Shown: positions 30,606-42,189 of the stretch, one piece after another
Layout: every line of letters starts with the position of its first letter
Numbering within the stretch: the stretch's first letter is position 1
Assembly (NCBI GenBank): GCA_032718565.1
Contig: JAVGVS010000110.1
Span: forward strand, 496,001-560,000
Direction of reading: 5' to 3'
Source: Distichodus sexfasciatus
Lineage: Eukaryota; Chordata; Actinopteri; Characiformes; Distichodontidae
DNA length: 64,000 bases
Made by a program: the position numbers and the translations under genes
The notes under the pieces: model-generated
What the model saw: the letters and a program-made list of their open reading frames with translations, nothing else
Database searches by the model: none
What the model was told of the DNA's origin: nothing

Positions 30606-30611
30606 AATAAA
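30606..30611 (+). terminator. asmt polyadenylation signal AATAAA
   Basis: The sequence CGCAATAAAGATTGATT lies 89 bases after the stop codon and is the first canonical hexamer. Confidence 0.6.
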
Positions 30612-30689
30612 GATTGATTTATGTATGCAGGCACCCAAAGCTCTCTCCGAGCCAATGGTCAGCTCTGAAACCCAAGTCGTTTTTAAACT

Positions 30690-30915
30690 CTTTCAGTCGT
30701 TATTTGTCATTGTGAACACAGCACGGCCCACAGTACGCCACAACCACGTGTGACCTCTGCATCTGACCCATCTGTAAAGGAGCAGTGGGCAGCTGACATG
30801 GGCACCACCTGGTGGAACAGTAGCTTCAGTGGTACCACCTTTACAGGTCCGGGCTTTGAACCGGCGACATTCTGATGGCGGTGCCCGCTTCCTAACCGTA
30901 ACACTACCAACCGGT
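30690..30915 (-). mobile_element. SINE family A, near full length, reverse
   Basis: From TTTGTCATTGTGAACACAGC through GTGTGACCTCTGCATCTGAC, AAAGGAGCAGTGGGCAGC and AGTGGTACCACCTTTACAGG to the head CCTAACCGTAACACTACCAA. Confidence 0.8.
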
Positions 30916-30954
30916 CACGTGACCACCTTCGGCAACTCTTCTTACTGTCAAGAA

Positions 30955-31112
30955 ACTGATGGTGGCGGCGGTCTAGTGGTCAGGATACTCGCCTCTGAAC
31001 CGGGAGGTTGTAGGTTCGAATCCTGCCACCAGCACTACCATCAAGTAGTCCCTGAGCAAGACCCTTAAACCCAAGATGCTCCAGGGAGACGGTCACGGTA
31101 CCTTGCTCGTGA
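30955..31112 (+). mobile_element. SINE family B copy
   Basis: GGTCTAGTGGTCAGGATACT, CGGGAGGTTGTAGGTTCGAA and GAGCAAGACCCTTAAACCCA, GATGCTCCAGGGAGACGGTC. It runs into a short reverse SINE A piece (GGTACCTTGCTCGTGAGTAC) at 31098-31130. Confidence 0.85.
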
Positions 31113-31130
31113 GTACCTTTACCGATCTGC

Positions 31131-31741
31131 TAAAAAGCTATCAGGGTACGTCCAGTCTTGTCTCAAAGACGCGAGAATGCTGCCATTAACGCCAAGACGC
31201 GATTTCGCTCCGTCTTGTCAGCTAAACTAGCGATCTCAAAGAAATACGTTGAAATAGTTGTGGTCATGTAAAAATGTGAATTTAATAAAATAATTAATTC
31301 ATATTGGTGATTATATCATATTAGTGACTATCAACTAAATGTTTTGTATTTTTGTGGTGATAAAGCGTTGAATAAATGGTAAATAATCAACTACATAAAA
31401 TGACTTTTGATGGTGTTTAGTGTATTTTTTTGGATTTCCGGTAGGATATTTTTGTTAACCTATTTGTGTACTATTTTTACCTGGACTGAAGTAATATTCA
31501 TTTTATACTCCCCCATATAAGTAGGATTTTTCAGTGCTAGCAACTAGCAAACTAGGGCAGGCGTCTGCAACCTTCCGCATCAAAAGAGCCATTTTTGGCC
31601 CATTTCCCACCAAATAAAAATGTAGATATAAAAATGTAGACGCATATTTACATCGATAAAACGTTAATGTTACAAGATCATCTTGCTCTCCAAAAGAAGA
31701 GGTATCTCATTGTGTAAAAATTACATCAAAATAAAATATAA
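31131..31741. other. intergenic asmt-dhrsx, little recognised
   Basis: AT-rich. A weak repeat trace near 31555-31615 (GGCGTCTGCAACCTTCCGCA, AAGAGCCATTTTTGGCCCAT) resembles a hAT-type fish repeat, but no ends were seen. Confidence 0.35.
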
Positions 31742-31992
31742 TCATTCATTCATTCGCCGAACCGCTTAATTCCAACCGGGGTTGCGGCGGGAACCGGAGC
31801 CTATCCCGGGAACCTACGGGTGCAAGGCGGGGACCAACACCGCACGGCGCACACACACGCACTCACACCTTACGGGACCAATTTAGAGTCGCCAATTAAC
31901 CTATATAGCCTTGCTTCTGGACTGTGGGAGGAAACCCCCAGGAACAGGGGGAGAGCAAGCAAACTCCACACAGAAAAGGGACCTAGGGACCT
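31742..31992 (+). repeat. L2/Maui-like 3' end repeat
   Basis: (ATTC)n start, GAACCGCTTAATTCCAACCG, GGAGCCTATCCCGGGAAC, CAATTTAGAGTCGCCAATTA, GGACTGTGGGAGGAAAC and CAAACTCCACACAG. The family's terminal part is missing. Confidence 0.8.
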
Positions 31993-32049
31993 GCTCTATA
32001 ACGTTACAAAATTCGGGGGGGAAGATTAATTGTAAATGAAGAAATACTG

Positions 32050-32460
32050 ACGTTTTGGGTCATTTTGAACCTTTTTGGCCTATAAAATGGGCTTCTTTTT
32101 GGCCTTTCTGAGAGAGAACTACATTTCCCACAATCCCACCCCCTCACCGGTGCCGCCTCACAATAAACGATGAACGCGGGTTCCCGAATAAACGCTGAAA
32201 ATCCTAATAAACTGTTATATTGTGAGTAGAACGCTGGTTGTGGTTATTTTTCAGCTAAAATATGACTTCAGTCTGTAATAAAGGCGGAGATTTGACCGAA
32301 CTGTTGCATTTTAGCGAGTAATGGCGCTCGCTCGCGCGCGCTCACAAACAGTGCGTCACAAATAAGTGTCCGTGTGAAACACAAGCGGAGCACGTTCTAG
32401 CGAGTGAAAAGAATTAAACAAAGCTTCGAGTCTAGAAAAAAAATGCCTCAACCATTAATA

Positions 32461-32513
<53 letters not shown>

Positions 32514-32515
32514 AA
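32050..32515. repeat. hAT foldback half-element ending in (ATT)n
   Basis: GAGAGAACTACATTTCCCAC, TGTGAGTAGAACGCTGGTTG and GTCTGTAATAAAGGCGGAG are the family's internal blocks. The left end is missing, and the right side passes AGCTTCGAGTCTAGAAAAA and AATGCCTCAACCATT into (ATT)n at about 32459-32510. Confidence 0.7.
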
Positions 32516-32748
32516 GAGCAAACAAATGTTTGCTGTTGGCTACCAACCTTCAGGTTAGGGTACTTTTTACAGTCATATGGGTGTCATAAGAGGGATGGTA
32601 AATATAGTAAACAAGATTAAATATTAATAGTCATACGAGGAAGTAAGTGAATACTGCTATTTGTTGTGTTTATACATACAAAAATGTCCTTTAAAAAGCA
32701 CCAGAAATCAATCCTACCACGTTCCATAAACCACAATACTGTCACATA

Positions 32749-32947
32749 CACTGATCAGCCATAACGTTATGACCACTGACAGGTGAAGGGGTCAACACAG
32801 ATTACCTTTTTAGGGCACCTGGGGAATGGAGGAGGAGCTGCCGCAGCTCAAACTGTTGAAAATGTTAAAGCTGGTTCTGATCGAAAGCTGTATCACACAG
32901 TGCATCATACTCAATATCAGGTCATAATGTTATGGCTGATTGATGAA
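32749..32947. mobile_element. mariner-like MITE (internally deleted)
   Basis: The left end CACTGATCAGCCATAACGTT after TA, and the right inverted end GGTCATAATGTTATGGCTGAT, are the hallmark termini of a vertebrate mariner family. Only about 200 bp remains, with no transposase. Confidence 0.8.
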
Positions 32948-33039
32948 TATGTGTGTGTGGGTATACGTCCATCCCAAATTCAGCGTTCAGCTCTCAGCCT
33001 TATAATAACAATGTGTCAATAGCCAAGCAGTTTTCTGCC

Positions 33040-33470
33040 GCAAATACTGAAGAGCTGGTACGGGGTCGCTCGGGCATTATTTGAGTGCTGTATTTACGAT
33101 CAGACCGTTTTTAAATGATTCCCTCGCAATGCTTTCTGTCATTTCCCACAACAGCCACTTGCCCGGGTGCGCTTTGTTTCGCTGTCAAATAGCAGCGGCC
33201 TTATTATCATAGTTCACGAGATTGCTTTCAAATGTCAAGAGTCCTTTACCACTGAGTCACTATCGTTCGCTCGCTCAGAGATACTCGGCGTCGGCTATTT
33301 GGAACCTTTTTGTTCCTTCTCCTTGGTGCTTAAAAGCATCAACTAGAATCCACAAACAGGAAACGGCAAAACGTTGCTACCTTTTCCATGCGTGGTTAGC
33401 ATCATACATTAAAATTCTGTTAATGATGTTCTGGGTTGGAACCAGATCCAGAAGCTTGAACTAGGCGGTA
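33040..33470. other. non-repetitive intergenic block
   Basis: High-complexity sequence without repeat signatures (for example GGCATTATTTGAGTGCTGTA, TCTGTCATTTCCCACAACAG). It could be conserved non-coding DNA, but only a comparison can show that. Confidence 0.3.
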
Positions 33471-33484
33471 CTGAATGAGATGAG

Positions 33485-33660
33485 ATTATTTGTCATTGCG
33501 AACACACCACAGCACCGTTGTGCATTACAACTAAATGTGACCTCTGCATTTGACCCATCCGTGAAGGAGGATTGTACTTTGCTCATGAGTACCTCAGTGG
33601 TACCTTTACCAGCCTGGAACTTGAACCAGCGATCACAGGGCCATCTCCTTAAGCGCTCCG
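33485..33660 (-). mobile_element. SINE family A, reverse
   Basis: TTTGTCATTGCGAACACACC, TGTGACCTCTGCATTTGACC, TTTGCTCATGAGTACCTCAG and TGGTACCTTTACCAGCCTGG; the head is degraded (GATCACAGGGCCATCTCC). Confidence 0.75.
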
Positions 33661-33824
33661 TTTCTTACTTTGTCCACGGCTACTTTGACCATAGATGAGG
33701 ATCCAGAGTAGGCCCTAAATCAAGTCAGCTGTGGCCCAAAACCTTTCACCTGAAGACCTTATGTTGATCGGAGACCTGGCAAAAAATCCTAGATGGGAAA
33801 TCCCAAAAGTCAGATGCCATAATG

Positions 33825-34617
33825 TAGGGCTGCAACAACTAATCGATTAATCAACTAATTTAATAATCGATTAGTTGGCTCTACGTTATTATACACATAC
33901 GTGCAGTGGCTACCGCCTAGTGTGGGGGCAGTAAGCTAACCAAAGCCGTGGTGGCAATAAAGAACCATTAAGCTGGACGCCGACCTCCGTAAGAGAAGAA
34001 TAAGAAGGAGACGAGAACCAGCGCCGTGTTTCGCCATCACAAAAACTGAAGTAATCGCGTGGAAACGCATGAATGACATTTTTCGCGATGTAAAGACATG
34101 CGCTGTTTGTTAACGCAGGGAAGTCATTCACTAAAGCGTCCAGTTCAGCCAAATCTTCCCATTTATTGCAGAGAAAACTCATTTTTAGCTGATAAATGAC
34201 AAAAGCAACCAGCGTTCCACTCACAATACAGCCGTTTACTTGATATGTTCAGTGATTATTCCGACCGCGTTATTGTGACGCGACTCTAATGTGGAACGCC
34301 GTCTTGCGCACAAATGTAGTTCTCTCCCAGAAATGAGTCAAGAATTAGTTAATTAATTAGGCAAAAATAAGTCTAACAATGGCTAACAATGGCTAAAACT
34401 TCAATATTTCTTCATTTTCAATTAATCAAGAAATATTTTTTTTCCATTTTATGTTAGAGAGTAAAAAATAAATATAGAAAAATGGAACCAGACAGTTTTT
34501 TTAATTAAAAAATGCTGGAAATGAAATAGTAAAAAAAACTAAAAACAAGATTAATAAAAAAAAAAAAAACTACGGTAGATTAATCAATTAACAAACTAAT
34601 CATTAGTTGCAGCGCTA
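33825..34617. mobile_element. hAT foldback MITE with perfect 8-bp target duplication
   Basis: CCATAATG flanks both ends (33817-33824 and 34618-34625). The ends are TAGGGCTGCAACAACTAATCG and the inverted TAGCGCTGCAACTAATGATT. Interior blocks are shared with the copies at 19771, 22728, 28575, 32050, 42190 and 43765. No transposase remains in this 793-bp element. Confidence 0.92.
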
Positions 34618-34625
34618 CCATAATG

Positions 34626-35325
34626 GCTCCAGTTAAGCTACTTTCACCAACATCAGAAGCCAACCAGATGTACCACACCTCAGCTGGAACTGGCCCACAT
34701 GTGCTTGCGATCTGTGTAACGTGTGTGTATAAACACTGTGCAATTTTAATTCTCAGCATAAAATTACAGCCTTGCCCAGCTACAGCGCTCTCTCTCTCTC
34801 TGTAACTGTCAGGCAGGACTTGTGACTCATATCTCTCTCACAAATCCTTTCAAGTCACCTATGTGACATCCCATAACGTGCAGCACCGAACTTACTTCTG
34901 GCATTAAACCCCAGTGAAACCTTCCTCGCTAATCATGGCTCACGCTCGCACATAGAAGCTCAGGCCGCTCCTTACTTTAAGCTGATTACTGGGCAGCTTG
35001 CATACATAAATTTTAATCTTATAAACTTTCTACGTAGCAGATAAAAGTCAAGTTGAGATTCTATATATGCCGTAAGGATTTTACGTGATGGAACGGCACC
35101 ATCCTTCTTATGTTGTGATCTCGTTTTTTGTTAATAGCACACTTCTACTGGTCAGAAGATGACATTGTGAAGCGAGTGATGATTTGACCAAACCATAGCT
35201 CACAGTGTATGACTACAAAAATACAACCGCTGCGGTCAGTACCATGCTCATGAGAACCTCAGTAGCACCTTTACCAGCATGGAATTTGATTCTCTAACCA
35301 TAGCAGCAACTGAAAATAGGAAAAA
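34626..35325. other. intergenic, nothing recognised
   Basis: Unique-looking AT-rich sequence with a (CT)n stub near 34790 and a weak reverse SINE A trace near 35245-35280. No coding evidence. Confidence 0.4.
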
Positions 35326-35465
35326 CAGCAAAACCTATTCACACCTTCATCTCCTGCAGGGTTGACTACTGCAGTGCCCTTCTTGCTGGTACTTCCAAAA
35401 AAAGACCAATAGAGAGCTGCAGCTTGCTCAGAATGCTGCTGGTAGAACAGCAAGAAAAAAGAAAC
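35326..35465 (+). mobile_element. LINE reverse-transcriptase fragment
   Basis: Reads CRVDYCSALLAG, then (frame shifted) IESLQLAQNAAGRT-like residues. S(R)xDYCNxLLAG...LQxxQNAAAR is a typical stretch of fish L2-type ORF2 proteins. Dead fragment. Confidence 0.7.
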
Positions 35466-35529
35466 ACATTTTGGCCTCTAGTTAGTCAATTTACATATAC
35501 ACCATACTGCAGACGCTTTTTACATTACA

Positions 35530-35685
35530 TTACATCAGGCAGACGCTTTTATCCAAACAACCGTCCATTGCCTACAACAATTTGGGGTGAACGGTCTTGC
35601 TCACAGGCCCACTGGTGGTAACATTGCCACAAGGAAAAAGGATCTGACCCTATGACCTCTTGGTCCACAGATAAGTAGCGTACAA
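35530..35685 (-). mobile_element. SINE family B, reverse
   Basis: TTACATTACATCAGGCAGACG, TTTTATCCAAACAACCGTCC and GACCTCTTGGTCCACAGATA are the SINE B tail and head in reverse. Confidence 0.7.
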
Positions 35686-35689
35686 ATTG

Positions 35690-35870
35690 ACGTTCACGTT
35701 CACAGATCTTAGATCAGGAGCTGGTCAGTTAGGCGTGAAGTTAAAGGGTGAAATTGTATTTAGCCATTATGCTGCCTTAGACTGGAACCGACTGCACGTG
35801 AAGATCAGATCTGACGCAACTGGAGCCAGTTTTAAAACGAAACTAAAAACTTTTTCAGGCAGTGTTATCC
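35690..35870 (+). mobile_element. LINE ORF2 C-terminal fragment, copy 1
   Basis: The frame around 35720-35860 reads GEIVFSHYAALDWNRLHVKI-RSDATGASFKTKLKTF. The pattern (A/V)FSxxAxxxWNxLPxxIRxxxxxxxFKxxLKT is the C-terminal tail of L2-type ORF2. Confidence 0.7.
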
Positions 35871-35884
35871 ACTGTGACTTCCAT

Positions 35885-36022
35885 TTACAAGGTCAGGCTC
35901 ACTGGTGCAACTTGGGGTCAAGCGCCAATGCTCAGGGGTCCAGCAATGTTAGTGCTGGCGGTAGAAGAAAGCCAGATTTGAACGTACAACCTCTTGGTCT
36001 ATACGATAAGGAGTCTATCACA
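35885..36022 (-). mobile_element. SINE family B fragment, reverse
   Basis: TCACTGGTGCAACTTGGGG, CCAGCAATGTTAGTGCTGGCGG and AACCTCTTGGTCTATACG lie in SINE B reverse order and separate the two LINE C-terminal fragments. Confidence 0.5.
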
Positions 36023-36049
36023 AAGCGCCATGAGTCTTATCTCTGGCGA

Positions 36050-36180
36050 CCAGAGTGAAAGTAAAGGGTAAAATTGCATTTAGCCTCTGTGCTGCCTCAG
36101 GCTGGAACCAACTGCCCAAGAACATCAGGTCTGCCCCAAGTGGAGCCAAATACATGCTTATCCAGTGCGACCTGCACTTC
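36050..36180 (+). mobile_element. LINE ORF2 C-terminal fragment, copy 2
   Basis: Reads VKGKIAFSLCAASGWNQLPK-NIRSAPSGAK. It is a second copy of the same LINE tail as at 35690, so the locus took at least two related insertions or a small duplication. Confidence 0.7.
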
Positions 36181-36249
36181 CTAATTATAGGAACAGTGAC
36201 AGAGGAGAAACTTGCCTGCTCAGTGACCCAACGATGTTTTTCCTCCTAA

Positions 36250-36940
36250 GGCTCTACTGGGATTTGAGCCCCCTTTAATATGGTGAGCAATGGAGGAGTT
36301 CATTCACTCGGACCACTACACCACCAATATACAGTCTTGACTGTTGTCTATGTGGTGCACTCCGTAAGATGCCATGATGGAACAACACATGAATAATTTA
36401 CACAAACCATCGAAGAACCTACACAATGCTGCTGCCACGAGTGAAATGCTGGAGAGAGGAAAAGCTGTGCTTCAAAGATCTACATATCACAGCGGTTTTG
36501 CCATCAGAACTTTTATGATCTTCATCTGACCCTCAGATTGTACCTCACAAATTACAACAGCCATGGCTAACATTATAAGATTTGCACTGCTCTAGCTACT
36601 CTACTACTACTCTACAAAAACAACCCAAAAAGTAGTGTTAAAAGCCAAAATTCCCACAATAAATCTTCCACAATGCCAATCTTGGATTGAACTCACCACA
36701 TGGCGGCCCTGTTCCAACAGTCTAACCAGTTCTCAGTCCTTGACCAAGTCTAAAGTCTGTTGAACTCCTTGGGGTACGGTTTGTTTGAGTAAAATCCACA
36801 TCCTAGATCTTCTTTAGGTGTTTCCTGGTGGATTTTGGCTGTTTGGGTCCCAAACACACCCATACATCTTTTCTATCCAATATGGCCGACGCACTCTTCA
36901 TTCTCTTACTTCCTGCTCACCTCACCCAAAAACTCCGCCC
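36250..36940. other. intergenic, nothing recognised
   Basis: Mixed sequence with a possible reverse SINE B head at about 36225-36340 (TGAGCCCCCTTTAATATGG, GGACCACTACACCACCAAT). No other feature. Confidence 0.35.
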
Positions 36941-36944
36941 CCTT

Positions 36945-37300
36945 CCCTTACCTCAAGACTTCTTAAAGGGGCCACTAAAGGGGTTAATTCGTGGCAAACA
37001 GTGGAGTTTGTTGCCACAAGTTTGCCATTGGCAGCCACTAGAGACAAACTTGTGGCAATGTTCTGGCAACAAGTACAAATTGCCACTATTTGCCAGTGAT
37101 TTGCCACAACAACTTGCCAGTAATGCTAAACTTGTAGTGAACATTTGGTGACAAATGTACACGTTTGCCACAAGTCTACCGCAAGTTCGCCACAAACCTA
37201 ATTTGCATATGAAAATATGACCTTCCTGCAAATTTGTGGCAACATTGCCAAAAATTAACGGCAACTGTTTGCCAGAAGCACAAACCAACTGCTACACAGG
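36945..37300. repeat. TTGCCAC/GTGGCAA-rich foldback repeat
   Basis: The heptamer TTGCCAC and its complement GTGGCAA (or one-base variants) recur many times in 350 bp (ACAAGTTTGCCATTGGCAGC, AACTTGTGGCAATG, AAACTTGCCAGTAATG). A related short piece lies at 54472-54515. Ends not defined. Confidence 0.55.
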
Positions 37301-37859
37301 AAACAAGGAAAACAAACCAACAGTGGGCCCAAACGGTGGGTCTCAATCACCAGAAATTCTCAAGAAAAATGTTCTAAAAACCCACTTAGGTGTTTTTACA
37401 CAAAGATTTTGACGTTCCTTTTGAATTCCTTGTATTTAATATTTATTTAAAGTGTAAGACCATTATCTACAACTGCTGAAGAGCACTTTTACCCAAATCT
37501 TATTGCATATGTGTTTGCGCAAAACATAAGCTTATTATATTTTCTGTAAAACAACATTCACCCAGTGAGCGAAAGGTCGCCAAATGCATGCAGTCAATTC
37601 AAAATTGACACAGGCCTCAGTAACAAAGATATATCACAGAGAGTGACTGGGGCCTTGCAGCGAAGAATGAAGAATAAAACAAGCCTGCACTCTGCCATCC
37701 ATTAGTATTGAAACAGAAGTTTGGAACCCGGCGACGGGGGAAAGAACGAAACACGAAAACGCAGAGCCACTTCGATTAAGTCCCCCTGAGAAATCCACCT
37801 TTTTATCTGTTCCCCATAATTGCCATAATAATTGCTAGTGTGCAACAGCCAGTAGAAAG
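37301..37859. other. intergenic, nothing recognised
   Basis: No repeat or coding signal seen. Confidence 0.35.
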
Positions 37860-38135
37860 AGGGAGTGAGCGTTAACCAGAAGGCCTATTACTCATAAAAT
37901 ATGGATGAGGTAAATAGCTCTTCTTCAGTCCCACCATCTCCCCGGTCAGCCAGCCGGAAAATGTGCTCCTCTGCTTCTTTATTACCGCTGCGTTCTCCTG
38001 AATGCGTAATTTGTGAGCGGGAACGTGTCGGACAGGGAGAGAGGGGTGAAGAAACAGTCGGGGATATCATTAGAGCTTTGGAAATGGGTGCTTCCATATT
38101 CCTACCAGTAGCGTTTCTGGGTGAATTGGTCATTG
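37860..38135. other. possible conserved non-coding block
   Basis: High-complexity sequence free of recognised repeats, with open frames on both strands (37901-38287 +, 37888-38133 -) that show no domain. Candidate regulatory DNA, inferred only from texture. Confidence 0.3.
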
Positions 38136-39227
38136 ACGCTTCAAAAGGAGGAAGGAAATGCTCCTACGCCATTTCGCTGGTTTCATTATCACTCCAGCAG
38201 TACAGGAACTCATCTATGGCGCCCCTCGAAGCAGCCCCAAGATTGCTTGCGTCCGACCCCGGGGTCAAGCGAATGCATTGCGTTTGATAAAAGAACACTG
38301 ATATTGCTGTATACACGCATACGTTTCCCTTATCACTACCGAAAAGCTATTTTCAAACCTTGTGGTGAAATTGCAGCTCTGGACGACGGAAGAAAACCTC
38401 TCTATGTTGTTGAAGGTGTCTGTCTAACCTTTGTCAGATAAAAAGGAATTTTTTCCACCTCCTTCCTCAAAGTGTAAATGTGGTCTCGCCATATTTTTCC
38501 TTCTCGGGATGTATTTTTTTACATCGAAGAAAATCTGTTTACAAATATCTGTGCGTACTTAAAAATCCTCCCTTGAGGAGTGACGGAGGTGAAATTCACT
38601 TCCAATGAATCTGGATATGAAACTTGACAGCTGAAAGGTTTCTTTGCCAGGCGACGTTGACGAAATCATGTAAAATAATATCTGGATGACCTGAAATGTC
38701 CCTTTTACATGTGACTAGACAAAGATTTTGCAAAGTTTTTGGGTGCAGAGAAAAAAAAAATTCTATACGGATTTCTGGGAGACGCACAGTCCTTTATTAA
38801 CATTTTTTTTGCCCCCACAAAGATATAAATCCTTAATCCACAAACTGACACACACACTCTTTTGAAGCGTTTGATGAATTTTAGAACTTCTGTAGAACTT
38901 GGGAATAAAAGCACCTCAGGTTATTTTGACTTTTTACATATTCTCCCCCTCCTTCCGCTCGTCCCCAAAGGATCACGGCAGAAACTTTAATAAAAGAGAA
39001 AAATCGGGGGGAAAAGAGATAACATGAAGAAAAGTTGCTTGTTAAAAACATATAGGGAGTTATATTATAAATAGAATATATACAGGACATAAAAAATTTA
39101 TTATTTAGAGAAAATGATTAATAAATCATTGCTGAATGAAGACGTTGTTTTGATGTATCAGCGTGAGATGAAGTCACTCTTCGGTGAGCACGTGTGAGTG
39201 ATGAACATTAAACAAAAGACGAAAATG
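38136..39227. other. intergenic, nothing recognised
   Basis: Mostly unique AT-rich sequence. No repeat family, exon or RNA recognised. Confidence 0.35.
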
Positions 39228-39317
39228 TGTCGATCAGTCAGTCAGTCAGTCATTATCTGAACCGCTTAATCCCAACAGGGGTCGCGGGGGGACTGGAGCC
39301 TATTCCCGGGAACTTTC
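39228..39317 (+). repeat. L2/Maui-like repeat, 5' part only
   Basis: (GTCA)n start, TTATCTGAACCGCTTAATCC, GGGGTCGCGGGGGGACTGG and CCTATTCCCGGGAACTT, then it stops. Confidence 0.7.
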
Positions 39318-40699
39318 GAAAAGTGTCTGCTAGCCTAGTTCAGTGTGAAGAATACTAGCCTGTCATAAAATGCGCCAGAAAAAGAAAAGAAAAGGTTTTG
39401 TACGTTTTCACTACGTACTGACTAACACTACTTTATGTAAGGGCACATCTCTAGATCACAAAGTGTCATGTTAGCACCAAATCCTAGTTGATATTAACAT
39501 TAGCCAGTAAAAATTCAAGTTAATCGGTGAAGTGTGACACGCAAAACTGATGATAATAAGTAAAAGGAATGTGTGCTCGTACTTCAGGCTTTTATACAAA
39601 GTGAGAACAGCCTTAAAAACATTGAAATTCCCACCGGTGCAGTCTAGCGTTAGAACAAATAAAGCGTACACCTGTAGGAATTGCCTCAAGTCGCCTCCGT
39701 TCAGCGTCACGCCGGCGACGCCGCTCTCTACTGGAACTCGCAATCAGTATTCATCCACCTTACGACTTCATCCCCCCGAAGCGCTGCCCACCGCCAAGGA
39801 CACCATCACCGAACAAGATGTCAGGAACCAGTTGGGGATTTTAAAAAAACGCCTTTTCCCTCTAACCGCCTCCTACCAGCACTAACAAAAAGAATGATCA
39901 ACATGGCGTTGGTTTCTCGTGGCCTCCCACAACCTCAAATGAACAAGAGACCTGGGCATGATCTGTTCCCCCCACCCCCAGTCTCCGGAACGTTCCATTG
40001 GGCATCTCTCGGAAGGTGACAGATGGCGAAATCGGAACTGACAGGTGAGTAATGGTCAGTGTAATTTGTTTATCCCTTATGACCCTTCCCCTCTCCCTGA
40101 CAACCTAAATTAATTCGGTTGCCTTCTAACAAACGACGAGAGCATCCAAGCACTGAAAATGTCTAAGCAGTTTTTGAAAGTGAACTCTAAAATGAGAGCA
40201 AAAATGTTGTTTTGTTTGATTTAAGAAAGCTGTGTCTTATGGGGTCTGCTTTATGTGGAACGGAATTGTTCCCCAGAAATGAGAATGCAATTGACATACA
40301 GTAATTGGTGATATGCAGAATCTGCGTTTCTGAAAGTCTCAAATTAATGGCTATAAACGTATGGAAGATGATCTTTTTAGTCACGAATGACTCAAAAAAT
40401 ACCCATTGCGTAATGTGTGGAGATACTAGCGAAAACGTTTGAGCAAAAGTGTGTGTGATGCAAGACAATGTTGAGGAAGTGAAAAATGGCAATGTGACAC
40501 AAAGTTAGCTAATATAATCATAAAATGCACCATATTCCCATTGTCCACTTCACCAACATTGTCCACCAACACTTCTCATTCCATTGCTGCTCTATTGTTT
40601 TAACCCTAAGATTTATCGACACTTCTTTGTTAGATGGTGTAACTGCTTCACACCACAAACCACCAAAACTCAGAACAAACATTAATATCTAATCTTAAT
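39318..40699. other. intergenic, nothing recognised
   Basis: No recognised feature. A GC-richer piece at 39670-39830 has an open frame on + (39550-39885) without family resemblance. Confidence 0.35.
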
Positions 40700-40947
40700 G
40701 GGGCAGTGGGTAGCATAACGGTTAGGAAGGTGGCCTTGTGATCGGATGGTCACCGATTCAAGTCCTGGTCCGGTAAAGGTACCACTGAGATACTCATGAG
40801 CAAGGTACCGTCCCCAAGCACTGCTCCCTGAGTTCTACACGTCAGCTGCCCACTGCTCCTTTACGGTTGGGTCAAAGCAGACGTCAGATTTTTTTTGTGG
40901 TGCACTGTGTGCTGTGCTGTGCTGTGTTCATAGCGAAAAACAGTGAA
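40700..40947 (+). mobile_element. SINE family A, full length
   Basis: GGGGCAGTGGGTAGCATAAC head, GTGATCGGATGGTCACCG, GGTAAAGGTACCACTGAGAT, CAAGGTACCGTCCCCAAGC, CTGCCCACTGCTCCTTTACG and TGTGCTGTGTTCATAGCG tail. One of the best copies for deriving the family consensus. Confidence 0.9.
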
Positions 40948-41014
40948 TCACTTGGGTTTTTGTATGCTCTAAGATATGGAGGAAGTTGATGGCGAACTAA
41001 AGCAGGATTGTGTT

Positions 41015-41098
41015 TCCCAAAAACATAGTTGCTAACGTATTGCTAACTATGTTAGTTGCTAATGTACACTATGCTTTTGGGAAACGCACCCCAGATTA
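41015..41098. repeat. short repeat, source motif of the 60468 array
   Basis: GTGTTTCCCAAAAACATAGT, GCTAACTATGTTAGTTGCTA and ATGTACACTATGCTTTTGGGAAACGCACCCC form a small palindromic repeat. Its core GTTAGTTGCTAATGTACACTATG is the unit of the array at 60468. Confidence 0.7.
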
Positions 41099-41814
41099 GC
41101 AGATTAGCAAATATGAACAGAATAAAAAGCAATGGCACACTAGGCTTAAAAGACGGTCCTGGTGCAAAACATACTTAAAAAAATGTACAGACGTATCAAC
41201 TTTTGCAACTTAAGTCCATTTTGCCATTCAGACACATATTCAGCTGTTTGGAGGAAGGTATCTGACCAAAAGTGAGTTAGGCCCAAGCTAAATTCAACAC
41301 TACATACATGAAATCTTTTAGCTGTCGCTTCAAACCCACATCTCCTGGAATAACGCAGCAAAGAAACGCTAGAAAAAGCCTACATCCTGGGAGCCAAGAT
41401 ACGAGGCTGAACCAACGGCGCGTCTCCAGGAAGAAAAGGCATGAACTGAGCGAACCTATGACACACACGCTCACGCAGACATACTTACACGCACTAAGGC
41501 CCTCAGGTAAGGAGGGCTGACATTTCACATCCACGACAGCAGCAGAGCTGGACTCCAACGAGACGACAACGTCAACGCGATGAATAACGCTCTTAATGAC
41601 AAGCCGTGGACATGCTGAATACATCTTTAATTCTCTTGTGTTAATGCAGCAACATTGGTTAGATTTTGTGTTACAAGGAAGCTGTGTAATGATACTGCAG
41701 AGACATGAGAAAGAGCAGAAAAAACTAAATTACAGTTACTAATTATCAGACGTGTTAAATGTAAATATGGCATGGCAGTTCCTGTAGAAGCTCCTCCATG
41801 CAACTAGAGGTCGC
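41099..41814. other. intergenic, nothing recognised
   Basis: No recognised repeat or exon; CCCTCAGGTAAGGAGG near 41500 resembles a splice donor but no family content precedes it. Confidence 0.3.
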
Positions 41815-41858
41815 CACTAGAGGTTAGCAACTATGCTTTTGGGAAAACGCACCCCTGA
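41815..41858. repeat. short repeat fragment (same family as 41015)
   Basis: AGAGGTTAGCAACTATGCTTTTGGGAAAACGCACCCCT is one arm of the repeat seen at 41015-41098 and at the end of the 60468 array. Confidence 0.6.
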
Positions 41859-42189
41859 GCTGCACTTTTTATCCAGTGTACAGTTTTTGGGTAAGTTCAT
41901 GATGTTTAGACATTTAATTAGCCTGTTTCTGGACATTGTTTACCGAGATATATTAAAATATCTACATATTTCTCGGTCTCAAGACCAGTTTTTAAAAGAC
42001 TCGGTCTTGTCTCGGACTCGGACAAAGAGAACTCTGGACTCTTTATTTCGAGACCAGCCGAGACCACAACTCTGAGAATATTACTATTAAAACTCTTTGA
42101 GACCGACGCAGGCGTTGGAGTGTTTTAATAACTCAGAATCCCGTTAACTTACAGAAACTACACACACATACTGTCAGAATCACAAGGCT

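Noticed and set aside
37901..38287. 128-codon frame (+)
   Set aside because: Open on both strands with no domain; kept only as a possible non-coding conserved block.
39550..39885. 111-codon frame (+), possible exon
   Set aside because: No domain and no convincing splice sites or homology.
41300..41520. Possible exon ending at CTCAG|GTAAGG
   Set aside because: Good donor only; upstream peptide is not recognised and CA repeats intervene.
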